A stretch of DNA of 43,089 nt from assembly GCA_947458095.1 (NCBI GenBank), contig CANGYO010000004.1, forward strand, positions 1 through 43,089, given 5' to 3'. A model generated the notes under the pieces. It saw only the letters and a program-made list of their open reading frames with translations, searched no databases and had not been told where the DNA came from. Source of the stretch: Vampirovibrionales bacterium (lineage in GTDB: Bacteria; Cyanobacteriota; Vampirovibrionia; Vampirovibrionales; JAJTHC01). The position numbers and the translations under genes were made by a program. Shown here piece after piece: positions 9,518-18,803 of the stretch. How positions within the stretch are numbered: position 1 is the stretch's first letter; every line of letters begins with the position of its first letter.

Positions 9518-9543
9518 TCCTCCTTTGTGGGAGGGTTTTTTTT
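9518..9543 (+). terminator. Rho-independent terminator
   Basis: CCTCC-TTTGTG-GGAGG stem followed by G + T8. Confidence 0.85.
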
Positions 9544-9555
9544 GTCTTTTTTGTT

Positions 9556-9785
9556 CGGCTTACTCCCTCCCCTTTAAGGGGAGGAAAACAATCTTCTCAT
9601 TCACGAAGGGAATCTTCACCTTTAGGAAGGAGAGGTTGGGAGAGGAAACCAACGGTTTTCTTTCCCAAGAGAAAAAGTCAGAGACTTTTTCGACCATGGT
9701 GGGGTGGGGAGTAGATGCAAACACTGGTTTTCAGACATCCCCCCTCTCCCTAGCCCTCTCCTCAAGGAGAGGGAACAGGATTCTT
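9556..9785. repeat. CT/GA-rich palindromic intergenic repeat (family D)
   Basis: CTCCCCTTTAAGGGGAG and CCCTCTCCctagCCCTCTCCTCAAGGAGAGGG; similar shorter copies at about 11878 and 31917. Confidence 0.6.
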
Positions 9786-9796
9786 GCAGAGGCATT

Positions 9797-11041
9797 CTAC
9801 AAAAGGCGGATGCCCCCAGATTCAACCTGCCACGAGCTTAAACTCGCTTTTTTTTCAGCAAGCAGACTGTGAAATTGATGTTGCGTGTCCACATAAGGTG
9901 TTGTCAAAAACACCTGAGACGTCTGCGGAAAAATATGCAAGAGTTGAGCCTGCCTGTCCGCATCCAGTTCCGCCATAATATCGTCCAACAAAATAATGGG
10001 GGACTTGCCTAAACTGCCTTCTAACATGGCGAGTTCGGCGAGTTTCAAGGCAATGACCACACTGCGTTGCTGCCCTTGGCTGGCATACATGGTGACATCC
10101 ACCTTTTGAGCATTTTCAACAAAGTGAATGCCAATATCATCCCGATGCACACCCCATGCCACCGTTTGCCGACGTAACTCTTGAGGCATCACCTCTCGCA
10201 GGTGGAGAATGCACGCTTGCACCCATTCCGCTTCATTGAGGCTCGACAAAAACGACAGACCGTCCGTCCAATTATGTAAAGAATAGGTCAAGGTCGGTGT
10301 ACCGTCATGCCCTTGACTCAAGCCTTGATACAACAGGGGTAGATGCGTCTGTAAGAGCCGAAGGGTTTCAAGGCGTCCTGTTAAAATACGCCATGCCACC
10401 GCAGCCAGTTGGTGATTCAAGACGTCTAGTAATTCCACCTGCTCCGTTTGTGGGGTGGGGAAGTCCATTTGCTTGAGCAAGGCACTTTTTTCGCTGATGG
10501 TTTTCTTCCATATTTGCAGATGCTCCAAATGCAGGGGGACACGTTGCACGGTGGCTAAATCCAGCCAGCGACGGCGACTTTGCGGCATGCCACGCACAAT
10601 GTCTAAATCCGACAGATAAAAAGACACCGTTGGTAAACGCCCGATGATTTCACTTCGAGACTTACAACGCTGTGAATCAATCAAAAATTGTGTCTTCCAC
10701 TTCTGGCTAACAAAACCTGTGGGAGAGGTCACCTTGTCGGGCTGAAAGCGGGCTTCTAAATCAAGCCCACCAGCCAAATGCAAGGCGACACGAGATCCCT
10801 GCCCCAAAAACGGATCGTCCACCGTGGCATCGAGCAAGCCCCCACGAGCGTGACGAATGAGTTCGCTGTCTCGGCTACTACGGTTAGAACGTCCGTGAGA
10901 AAGGTAGTAAATCGCTTCAAGCAGGTTGGATTTGCCTTGCCCGTTCTGCCCCACAATCAGGTTGATTTGGTTTAAGCCTTCCCAATTGAGTTGTGAAAAA
11001 TTGCGAAATTGCCATAAATCCAGCCGTTCAATATAAAGCAT
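9797..11041 (-). CDS. recF: DNA replication/repair protein RecF
   Basis: LWQFRNFSQLNWEGLNQINLIVGQNGQGKSNLLEAIYYLSHGRS; YASQGQQRSVVIALKLAEL; LLDDIMAELD. Confidence 0.95.
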   Translation of the reverse strand: MLYIERLDLWQFRNFSQLNWEGLNQINLIVGQNGQGKSNLLEAIYYLSHGRSNRSSRDSELIRHARGGLLDATVDDPFLGQGSRVALHLAGGLDLEARFQPDKVTSPTGFVSQKWKTQFLIDSQRCKSRSEIIGRLPTVSFYLSDLDIVRGMPQSRRRWLDLATVQRVPLHLEHLQIWKKTISEKSALLKQMDFPTPQTEQVELLDVLNHQLAAVAWRILTGRLETLRLLQTHLPLLYQGLSQGHDGTPTLTYSLHNWTDGLSFLSSLNEAEWVQACILHLREVMPQELRRQTVAWGVHRDDIGIHFVENAQKVDVTMYASQGQQRSVVIALKLAELAMLEGSLGKSPIILLDDIMAELDADRQAQLLHIFPQTSQVFLTTPYVDTQHQFHSLLAEKKASLSSWQVESGGIRLL

Positions 11042-11859
11042 TAGTTGGATTCACCATGTAGGTAGGGCAAGCCCTTTGCCATACGTTGCAAGCCTAAGGC
11101 GACCCCAAAGACCAACGAACCTTCCAGCATCATGAGCGTACCTGTAAAAATGCTCGGGAATAGGGCTTCGTTTTTGAGTAAGCCAAAGCTCAATAAAATC
11201 AGCATGACAAAGGCCGTAAGCGACACAAACTTATAGCCTCCCGCATACGGATAGCCATAAAACTGCCCCGAAAACACAAAGTTCGTGACGGTTTGAATCA
11301 TAAAGTAAATGCTTAAGGCGACTCGTTCGTCCAAAAATGAATCATGCGGATACACGGTTAATAAAGTGCCAATCACCAGTGTTAAGACCGCCGATGCCAA
11401 GCTGGGCAAGAAACCCGGTAATTCACGAGCCTGAAAGCTTCGGATGCCTTTCATCATGCCCGCCATGATGAGCAAGGCACCGACGATTTCTCGAAAGAAG
11501 CCTTCACCTGCCATCGCAGGAAGCGTAAGGGATCCCATGCCTAAGGAAAACAAGACCAAGCCTTCGGTGTAGAAAAAGGGCCAGCATTTTTCGAGCGTTT
11601 CATCGACGATTTCAGGCGCTTCAATCGGCTCTTTTGTTTTTTGAGCCGTTTTGCTTTTGGGTGTAGGATGTGGGGTATTGTCTTCTGTTGTTTGAGTGAT
11701 GAGTTCATCATTAGATTCAATCGTTTTAGGCACAGAAACAGACGAGATGCCTTTGGCTTCAACTGAAACGACTTGCTCTTCAGGTGGTAAAATGGCTTGC
11801 GAAAAGGACGGAGGTAAACCCATCATACAAAACCCCTTCTCAATAGGAATATGCTTCAT
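11041..11859 (-). CDS. Multi-pass membrane protein of unknown function with disordered N-terminus
   Basis: 272 aa ORF, several hydrophobic segments, stop/start overlap with recF. Confidence 0.7.
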   Translation of the reverse strand: MKHIPIEKGFCMMGLPPSFSQAILPPEEQVVSVEAKGISSVSVPKTIESNDELITQTTEDNTPHPTPKSKTAQKTKEPIEAPEIVDETLEKCWPFFYTEGLVLFSLGMGSLTLPAMAGEGFFREIVGALLIMAGMMKGIRSFQARELPGFLPSLASAVLTLVIGTLLTVYPHDSFLDERVALSIYFMIQTVTNFVFSGQFYGYPYAGGYKFVSLTAFVMLILLSFGLLKNEALFPSIFTGTLMMLEGSLVFGVALGLQRMAKGLPYLHGESN

Positions 11860-11877
11860 TATAGCATAAAACAGTGG

Positions 11878-11926
11878 CTTTGTCCCCCCTCCTAATTTTA
11901 GGAGAGGGGACAGGAAGATTCTTCAA
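11878..11926. repeat. Intergenic repeat family D, copy
   Basis: TGGCTTTGTCCCCCCTCCTAATTTTAGGAGAGGGGACAGGAAGATTCTTC, matches 31917-31968. Confidence 0.65.
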
Positions 11927-11999
11927 AATACGATAGCACTTTCTCAAATGCTTTGGGTTTAATGCTATTAAGTTTCACTTTAATTTAAGGATTTTTATC

Positions 12000-12203
12000 A
12001 TGAACGCAGTTAACCCTAGTTTTAATAACCCACAAACGACTATGCCTCCTGCTTATACGGTGGATCCTAAAGTCTTAGAAAAGCTAAAAAATACGAACGT
12101 TTCACAAGTGAATCCGCCTGTGGAAGAAGACAACTTTGTGCATCAAAATGTTGACGACAAGCAAAACAAGGACGTGAAGAAAAAGAAGCCCTTTAACCCG
12201 TAG
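12000..12203 (+). CDS. Short hydrophilic ORF, in frame with downstream ORF across one TAG
   Basis: 67 aa, AAGGA RBS upstream; ends KKKKPFNP-TAG-KW-MVLTPL... Confidence 0.6.
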   Translation: MNAVNPSFNNPQTTMPPAYTVDPKVLEKLKNTNVSQVNPPVEEDNFVHQNVDDKQNKDVKKKKPFNP

Positions 12204-12209
12204 AAGTGG

Positions 12210-14162
12210 ATGGTTTTAACACCTTTGATTGCGGTTGTAGCGACCCCATTAATTGCGGTTGGGGTTGCGGGGGCATGGTTTATGCACACGCCTTCTTCTT
12301 TAAGTAAGGATTTGACGCCTGAAAAATTGACCAAAATGTTGGAAGCCTACGGTCGAAAAGAAAAAGTCAAGATCCCTGAAGGCTTAAAAATCCCGACCTA
12401 CACAGGTAAGAATTTAGAGGATCCTTCTTTCCTTCAACAAGGTACGATGGGCTTAATAAAAGGCTTGCGTCATTTACCTAAAGACAATAAGTGGGAAATC
12501 CTGAAATATGTCTTGAGTCCTAAAGGGATTAAGGATGCCGTGCAACTTCCTATGATCTTTTTAGATCTCTGTTTTGGCAAGTTGGAACGTTTACAAACAA
12601 GGGATTTCTCCTTTATTGCCAATGTTTTCGCTAAAGGGGGAACTGTCACGACAAAATATGGTCAAAGTCTTGCCGACATCGTCAAACAAAATGTGCTTAA
12701 TTCCCACGCCAATGTCATGAAACTAAAAAAAGCAAAAGCACCTAAAAAAGAAATTGATGAAGCCATGGCAAGCTTTGAATCGAATCGGAGGTTGTATCAG
12801 TCCATTTCTCAATTACAGAGTCAAGAAGTCCAACTCACGAAAAAAGAAGAAAAGCATTTCACCCATCTATATAAAGCAAAAGTCGCTGAATACAATAAGG
12901 ACAATCCAGACAAACCTCTTTCAGTAAAACCTTTAAGTGCTTTAAAGAAAATTCAAGCGTCTACAGCACTTGGTGTGATTCAAGACGATGTGTTTTTCAA
13001 GTTGCCTCGTACCGATGCACGAGCCGATAATGCCGTCAATAATTTCGAACTTATGGTTCACTTTAGTGCGATTCAAGAAGCCGGCAAAGCGATTCTTACA
13101 AAACAAGATGCCAGTCTTGCATCTAAAGACGATATTGTAAAGTCTGCCTTAGAAAAAGTAGCACCTATTATAGAAGGATCCAACTTCAAAAATGAAGTCA
13201 AAGGACTTGAAGCCATGCGTGCCTTACAAGCAGAAGCAGGGGTGCTTGAAGGACTTGCCCCTAAACCACTTCATTTTTCCACCATCAAAGGGATTGACGG
13301 GCTTGATTACGGCGTGGTTGTCATGGAAAGAATTAAGGGGGCGGGTGACTTGTCTAAAGTTACCTTAAATGCCGTAATGTCTGAAAACCCCTTTGATTTA
13401 AGTTCTAAAGAATGGAAGTTGTATCACAAATTTATGCAAGAAGATGCTCTTGCCACCGTGGGGATGCAATCTTTACGTATATTCACAGGAGACGGTCATG
13501 GTGCCAATTTAGGGCTTAAGCAAAACCCCGTTTCAAAAGGTAAGAACGGCGGGGCAGTCCCCTTTGATTTGGCGGAATACCTTGAAATCCCCAAAGAAAG
13601 TATGAAGCCCATTGCCAACTTATTTTTAGCCTGTGTTAAAACAGGTCACTTGCAAGATGCCAATGCCAAAACGGCTGCTCGTAATGAAGCCATGAAACTG
13701 CTGAATCAATTGCTAGAGAAAAACGGAAAAGGTGTTTCTGAGCAAGTGAAGAAAGATTTGCTTATTGAAATTGAAGCATCGCCTCTACGGATTTTAGGCA
13801 AGCTCTATGGAAGTCCTGAAATTGCGGACAAGCTCCATATTCCTAATGCAAAGGGGCTAAATGCCAATAATGTTCAACGAGCCGAAACGAAGTTTGGATC
13901 GTTTATTGAAACGTTAAAACAGTATGAACATCATTTAGATGCCACAAAACCAGAAGGAAAGGCGTTCAGAAAGTCTAAGGAAATAGCGGCTGAAGATCTT
14001 CTTTCAAATATGGAAAGGTATTCTGGTAAAAAGGTTGACCCCGCAGAAAGACAAGCCCATCTTGATTATGTACGTCGTCGCTTCTTGAGTACCGAAGGTT
14101 CAGGTGGTGAATCAACCTTGGAAGAGCTTAAAAGCAAGAAGAATACTTTAAAAAGTTACTAG
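12210..14162 (+). CDS. Divergent ABC1/UbiB-like atypical kinase-fold protein with N-terminal transmembrane segment (putative)
   Basis: 650 aa; KxGQ (TTKYGQSLADIV), VVVMERIKGAGDL hinge-like, GDGHGANLGL (HxxN-like) and VPFDLAEYL (DFG-like). Confidence 0.5.
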   Translation: MVLTPLIAVVATPLIAVGVAGAWFMHTPSSLSKDLTPEKLTKMLEAYGRKEKVKIPEGLKIPTYTGKNLEDPSFLQQGTMGLIKGLRHLPKDNKWEILKYVLSPKGIKDAVQLPMIFLDLCFGKLERLQTRDFSFIANVFAKGGTVTTKYGQSLADIVKQNVLNSHANVMKLKKAKAPKKEIDEAMASFESNRRLYQSISQLQSQEVQLTKKEEKHFTHLYKAKVAEYNKDNPDKPLSVKPLSALKKIQASTALGVIQDDVFFKLPRTDARADNAVNNFELMVHFSAIQEAGKAILTKQDASLASKDDIVKSALEKVAPIIEGSNFKNEVKGLEAMRALQAEAGVLEGLAPKPLHFSTIKGIDGLDYGVVVMERIKGAGDLSKVTLNAVMSENPFDLSSKEWKLYHKFMQEDALATVGMQSLRIFTGDGHGANLGLKQNPVSKGKNGGAVPFDLAEYLEIPKESMKPIANLFLACVKTGHLQDANAKTAARNEAMKLLNQLLEKNGKGVSEQVKKDLLIEIEASPLRILGKLYGSPEIADKLHIPNAKGLNANNVQRAETKFGSFIETLKQYEHHLDATKPEGKAFRKSKEIAAEDLLSNMERYSGKKVDPAERQAHLDYVRRRFLSTEGSGGESTLEELKSKKNTLKSY

Positions 14163-14190
14163 AAGTCATTCAACAGCAAATTGCTAATTA

Positions 14191-16128
14191 CTAGAACTTC
14201 TGACCGACGCCGAAGCTAAAGTTCTGCTGGTAATCTTTATTAGTGGTGACCAGCGGAATGGCGTAGTCAAAGCGTAAAGGCCCCACACCCGGTATCGTTA
14301 AACGAACGCCTGCCCCAATCGAAGCCCCACTGCCCTTACGGGCAAACAAGGTGTTGACTTCACTCTTATTAAACAAGGCACCTGCATCCATAAAGCCTAC
14401 AACGCGTAAGGTTTCTAAGAATGCCACATCTTTTAGCTTGCCAAAAAGTGGGAACTTGGAACGCAGTTCAACCGTCGTTAACGCTTGCCCTGAACCAATC
14501 CCTAAGCCACCTTCTTGATAGCCACGAACGGTGTAAGGTCCGCCTAGACGGAAGGCGTTAAAGTCGGGAATATCGTTAAATACGGAGGACGACAACTGAC
14601 CGTTCCAACCCAAGGTCAAGCTCTTGGTGAGTTTGATGTACTTACGAAGGTTGAGGCTGGCGGTGCCATAACTGTCTGCTCCTAAGCCCAAAGTCCCCCC
14701 AACGGAAGCCGTGTTAAACCAGCCTGATGTGGGGTCGTAGCGGTTGTTACGGTTGTCAAAAGCAATCGTTGGGCCTAAGCTCACAAAGGTGCCACCTTGG
14801 GAAAGTTCTCTGGCTCGTTCGGTGGGGCTGATGTTAAAAAAGGCTAAATTGCTGTCACTACCGCCTTCACGCAATGCCACGTTTTCAACTTTTAAGCCTA
14901 AACTGGCGGAAACATTGTTATAGCGTTGAATGGCTCGGGAAATAGTGGCTCCCCCACCGATACGACGCTCCAGTGCCAAAGGCACATTGAAACTTTGAAG
15001 ATCTCGACCAAATAGGTTGACGCTGAAGGCATTGTCGGTGCCTGCCAAATAAGGCGTCGACCATCCTAAGTCGATTTGATAGGTCGGGGTTCTGGCTTGG
15101 GTGCGGGTGTCTCTGCCAATAACACCTGAACCGACCCCGATTTGCGTGGTTAAGTTTTCGCCACGCCCCAAAAAGTTAGGGTCACTATAGCCGACGGATC
15201 CGAAGAACCCTGTCACCGTGTCGATTCCACCGCCTAACGAAAAGGCACCTGAGCGTTTTTCATCGATTTCAACGACCAAGTCATACTTTTCAGGATGTTT
15301 CGCACTGGGCGTTAGCACACGACGCACGTCATCAAAGGCTTGCAGGGAAAAGAACCGCTTTAAATCATCATTCATGGTCGTGTCGTTATAAACGTCGCCT
15401 GTTTTAAGTATCAAGTTCTTGGTCACCACAAAGTCTTTGGTTTTACGGTTACCCACCACTTTAATGCTGTCAATGACGCCTTCATCTACCTTAAGTACCA
15501 ACGTACCTTCGGGTGTGTCACTAATATCCACCACTTTCGCCAAAATGTAGCCGTCTGTCATATATTTTTTTTCAAGTTCGGCGATACCTGCATTAAGGGC
15601 ATCGATGTTTTGAGGCAAGCCGATTTGATCCGCAAAAATCTTTTCAATGGCGGCATCGGTTAAGACTTGGTTGCCCTTAATGTCAATGCCTGTGACAGGG
15701 GCGTTTTCTTCCACCGTGATGTAAATCACAATCCCGTCTTTAGTGGCTTTTGGAACCGCCTTCATTTGCTCCGTAAAATAACCAAGTTCATAGATCCGTT
15801 TTAAATCCGTTTGCAAGGCGGTTTTACTGTAGACGACGCTAGGACGTAGGGTCATCATATTCCGCAAGCGAGCTTCATCAACCAGCGTATTACCTTCAAT
15901 GTACACATGATGAATCGTAATGGATTTGTCGTAGTTCGGAATATCCCCTTCAACAGAAGAGCCTTCATTCAGAGTGTTTTGAATTTCAGTAACCTTGGTT
16001 TGAGCAGAAGCCAAGGACGCATAAAAAGGTGAAGCATAGAGACAAAAAAAGGCTAGCAGAAAAACGCCATACCACCGAAGAGAGGGCATAGACCTGCGAA
16101 TATGGGAGGCATTTTTGGTCTGTTGCAA
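14191..16128 (-). CDS. bamA: BamA/Omp85 outer membrane protein assembly factor
   Basis: Signal peptide, three apparent POTRA repeats (VYIEGN, IDIKGNQV, IKVVGNR), C-terminal barrel (FRLGGPYTVRGYQEGGLG, PLRFDYAIPL). Confidence 0.93.
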   Translation of the reverse strand: MQQTKNASHIRRSMPSLRWYGVFLLAFFCLYASPFYASLASAQTKVTEIQNTLNEGSSVEGDIPNYDKSITIHHVYIEGNTLVDEARLRNMMTLRPSVVYSKTALQTDLKRIYELGYFTEQMKAVPKATKDGIVIYITVEENAPVTGIDIKGNQVLTDAAIEKIFADQIGLPQNIDALNAGIAELEKKYMTDGYILAKVVDISDTPEGTLVLKVDEGVIDSIKVVGNRKTKDFVVTKNLILKTGDVYNDTTMNDDLKRFFSLQAFDDVRRVLTPSAKHPEKYDLVVEIDEKRSGAFSLGGGIDTVTGFFGSVGYSDPNFLGRGENLTTQIGVGSGVIGRDTRTQARTPTYQIDLGWSTPYLAGTDNAFSVNLFGRDLQSFNVPLALERRIGGGATISRAIQRYNNVSASLGLKVENVALREGGSDSNLAFFNISPTERARELSQGGTFVSLGPTIAFDNRNNRYDPTSGWFNTASVGGTLGLGADSYGTASLNLRKYIKLTKSLTLGWNGQLSSSVFNDIPDFNAFRLGGPYTVRGYQEGGLGIGSGQALTTVELRSKFPLFGKLKDVAFLETLRVVGFMDAGALFNKSEVNTLFARKGSGASIGAGVRLTIPGVGPLRFDYAIPLVTTNKDYQQNFSFGVGQKF

Positions 16129-16275
16129 CGGGCTTCCCTCGAAAATAGTATATACAGTCTTAATTCTAGCATAAAAATAGGTAATGCAAGCAAAGCAGGC
16201 GTCAGCCGACCACTGATTTCACCTTGAAAGGGGACTAAAAATAGAAAGAAGACAGGGCGTTTTGTTTCTTCTAAA

Positions 16276-17235
16276 ATGGAAAGGGTTTCTTTTAAGTTCG
16301 AGGTTATAATGATGAGTCCTTCCAAAAATGCTTCTTTAATAGAATCGTCTCAAATGTGGAAAGTGCTTGCCTTGTACCGATTTGTCAAGCTAAAGGACCT
16401 TTCTTCCCTCAAAGAAACGCTTCAAGCCCGCTGTGAGGAACTCCACATTTGTGGGACTTTATTGCTGGCTCCTGAAGGCATTAACGGCACGATTGCAGGT
16501 GAGGAATCCGCCATGGCTACTATTCTGCAAGACTTGGATGCACATTGCGGTGTAAGGCAAGGGGAAGTGAAAATCTCTTACGCCCAAGAAAAGCCGTTTA
16601 GACGTATGAAAGTCCGCCTTAAAAAAGAAATCGTGACCATGCGAACCCCCAAAGCCACGCCCGAGGAAGTGGTCGGCACTTATGTGGAAGCTCAAGACTG
16701 GAATGCGTTGTTGGAAGATCCTGATGTGTTGGTCTTGGACACTCGCAATGAGTATGAAATAACGATTGGCACGTTTAAAAACGCCGTGAATCCTCATATT
16801 TCAACCTTTACAGAATTCGTGCCTTATGTGGAAACGCAGTTGAATCCCACGCAAACGAAAAAAGTCGCCATGTTCTGCACAGGAGGCATTCGTTGTGAAA
16901 AGGCGTCAAGCTTTATGCTCAATCAAGGCTTTGAAACGGTGTATCACCTTAAAGGAGGCATTCTCAAGTATTTAGAAGACGTTCCGCCTGAAGAAAGCTT
17001 GTGGGACGGTGCCTGCTTTGTCTTTGATCGTCGTGTGGCGGTGGGTCATCATTTAGCGGAAGAGGGTTACGAAATGTGCTTTCACTGCGGATGGCCTTTA
17101 TCTGAAACCGACAGAACCTTAGCGTCTTATGAAAAGGGCGTGTCCTGTTTACATTGCGTAGAAGGACTCACCCCTGAATCAGCGGCTCGTTTGCGGATGC
17201 GTCAAGAACAAAGCGAGGCAGGCTTGTTTGAGTGA
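16276..17235 (+). CDS. trhO: Rhodanese-domain tRNA uridine hydroxylase (TrhO/YceA family)
   Basis: LLAPEGINGTIAG, VLDTRNEYEITIGTF, MFCTGGIRCEKAS, C-terminal CxxC pairs; true start probably 16309/16312. Confidence 0.9.
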   Translation: MERVSFKFEVIMMSPSKNASLIESSQMWKVLALYRFVKLKDLSSLKETLQARCEELHICGTLLLAPEGINGTIAGEESAMATILQDLDAHCGVRQGEVKISYAQEKPFRRMKVRLKKEIVTMRTPKATPEEVVGTYVEAQDWNALLEDPDVLVLDTRNEYEITIGTFKNAVNPHISTFTEFVPYVETQLNPTQTKKVAMFCTGGIRCEKASSFMLNQGFETVYHLKGGILKYLEDVPPEESLWDGACFVFDRRVAVGHHLAEEGYEMCFHCGWPLSETDRTLASYEKGVSCLHCVEGLTPESAARLRMRQEQSEAGLFE

Positions 17236-17272
17236 TTTGCCTACCTTCGCTTTAAAACACTATAAAAGAAAT

Positions 17273-18067
17273 TTATATGGGACGAACCTGTGTGCTGGTG
17301 GCATCTTGGGTTTGAAGTTGTAACAAAGTGCCTTTGGGCAACTCGATGCCCTTGCCCGGTCTCCATAATGCATAACCGATGCCCGCCGCTGCACCAATAC
17401 CTGTACCTAGAGCTGCTCCTGAACCAGCGGCTCCAAATATCGCTCCCGTAGCGGTTCCTGCCAATGCCCCGATACCTGTACCTGCCGCCGCAATTCCCAC
17501 GCCTTTGGCGGCATCCACCACATAATTATTGGGACGAATCACCGAGCCTCCGTGCTTGGTTACCACAATGGCGTCCATGGCGACACGTTCACCACTGGGT
17601 TTTACAATGGTATAAAAACGTAAATCGACTTGGCCATGAATGCCAGCACGCTTAGCGGAAGACACATCCACAATCGTTCCTAAGACTTCAGAACCAGCAG
17701 GGGCAATAATAGAAGATCCCGACATCACAGGCGATTCAAGCGTCGCAGAAATGGTGTCGCCTTGCTTGGCATCTTTAGAACTCACACGATCGTTCAGACG
17801 AATCGTCAAGTACTGCTTACCAGCCACGGCAGAAACACCTGTTCGGTAGCTGGCTGAACTGGTTGAAGGGGTGTTGTAAACAGACGGATCAATGCGTCCG
17901 CCAGAGGTGGTACTGGGTTGCCAAGGTTGCACAGAACCACTGCCGCTATTGGCAGTATTCAAGGGACGCAACTGCACTAAGCCTTCCGCTTGGGCATAAA
18001 AAGGCAAAACCGTCAAATTAACAAGGGAAACCAATAAGGTAAAAGTCATCCATTGAGATAAACGCAT
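17273..18067 (-). CDS. Secreted/periplasmic hypothetical protein with glycine-zipper segment
   Basis: Signal peptide MRLSQWMTFTLLVSLVNLTVLPFYAQA; GIAAAGTGIGALAGTATGAIFGAAGSGAALGTGIGAAAGIG. Confidence 0.75.
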   Translation of the reverse strand: MRLSQWMTFTLLVSLVNLTVLPFYAQAEGLVQLRPLNTANSGSGSVQPWQPSTTSGGRIDPSVYNTPSTSSASYRTGVSAVAGKQYLTIRLNDRVSSKDAKQGDTISATLESPVMSGSSIIAPAGSEVLGTIVDVSSAKRAGIHGQVDLRFYTIVKPSGERVAMDAIVVTKHGGSVIRPNNYVVDAAKGVGIAAAGTGIGALAGTATGAIFGAAGSGAALGTGIGAAAGIGYALWRPGKGIELPKGTLLQLQTQDATSTQVRPI

Positions 18068-18199
18068 AATCAATACTCCTAACATCTGTAGACAAAACCA
18101 ATACAATCATTATTATACTTGTTATTTTAAAAAGAGAAAAGTATTTTTGAAATAATTTCCAGAAGGCTTTATTTACAGAAGATTTAAAAGCCTTGTAGA

Positions 18200-18225
18200 A
18201 AAGTGTAACATTTTTGTTACACTTT
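18200..18225. promoter_or_regulatory. Perfect 11-bp inverted repeat, candidate operator
   Basis: AAAGTGTAACA-TTTT-TGTTACACTTT. Confidence 0.6.
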
Positions 18226-18237
18226 ACCTTAGTGTGC

Positions 18238-18266
18238 TTGACACACTACCCCAAAGTGTTTAATAT
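18238..18266 (+). promoter_or_regulatory. Near-consensus sigma70 promoter
   Basis: TTGACA - 17 bp - TAATAT; -35 sits in perfect inverted repeat TAGTGTG-CTTGA-CACACTA (18230-18248). Confidence 0.8.
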
Positions 18267-18341
18267 ACACATATGCTTAACGTCAAATCAACACTAAGCA
18301 CCTAACGAGACTTAACAAACCCCTTGCTTGGAGCAAACCCC

Positions 18342-18569
18342 ATGACCTTCGCTCTTACACAACAACCCATCGGATCTCCCACCATCGGACCTTTTGCCCT
18401 ACCTCAGTTTTCAAACAACAAGGTCGGTGCAAAAGCTCGTGTGGGTGCTAATGCGGTTGAATTTGGTGGTTCGGTTAGCACCACCGCCCCCTTGGTCAAC
18501 AGTATGTTTTTGAAAAACCTTTCCCCTCAAGTGGGAACGGCTCAAAACCGCTTGAACATTATCGCTTAA
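18342..18569 (+). CDS. Small hypothetical protein (75 aa) with strong promoter and own terminator
   Basis: MTFALTQQPIGSPTIGPF...; strong upstream promoter; ORF track start 18324 is likely 6 codons too early. Confidence 0.65.
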   Translation: MTFALTQQPIGSPTIGPFALPQFSNNKVGAKARVGANAVEFGGSVSTTAPLVNSMFLKNLSPQVGTAQNRLNIIA

Positions 18570-18671
18570 TTCTTTGATTCCCTCTTGTTTTTTGCTTTCC
18601 CTTTTTATTCCCCCCAAAAAACCCTTGAGCATTTGATGATATTTGAAAAAGTAGAAAGGCACTATGTGTTT

Positions 18672-18700
18672 GCGATGAGAAGCCCTCATCGCTTTTTTTT
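18672..18700 (+). terminator. Rho-independent terminator
   Basis: GCGATGAG-AAGCC-CTCATCGC followed by T8. Confidence 0.92.
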
Positions 18701-18763
18701 GTCTGGCGGATTCAAAAAAAGTAGAGTCGGTAAAAATAAAAGGCGGATCAAATCTAGCTTGAA

Positions 18764-18803
18764 AACGAAGAGACAACACGACATTTATTCGTTTAATTGG
18801 TAT
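18764..18803. repeat. Family B repeat end (fragment B3)
   Basis: GAAGAGACAACACGACATTTATTCGTTTAATTGGTAT, inverse of 6035-6072. Confidence 0.75.

Noticed and set aside
9829-9860. Plus-strand GAGCTTAAACTC + T8 terminator-like element
   Set aside because: Only 3-4 bp stem, inside recF coding sequence; T-run is the complement of Glu-Lys-Lys codons
9525-9872. 115-aa plus-strand ORF
   Set aside because: Reads through terminator T-tract, D-family repeat and antisense of recF 3' end; no RBS or conserved features
12000-14162. Global reassignment of TAG as a sense codon
   Set aside because: TAG clearly terminates flgJ, the SDR gene and the 650-aa ORF itself, so a genome-wide recoding is unlikely
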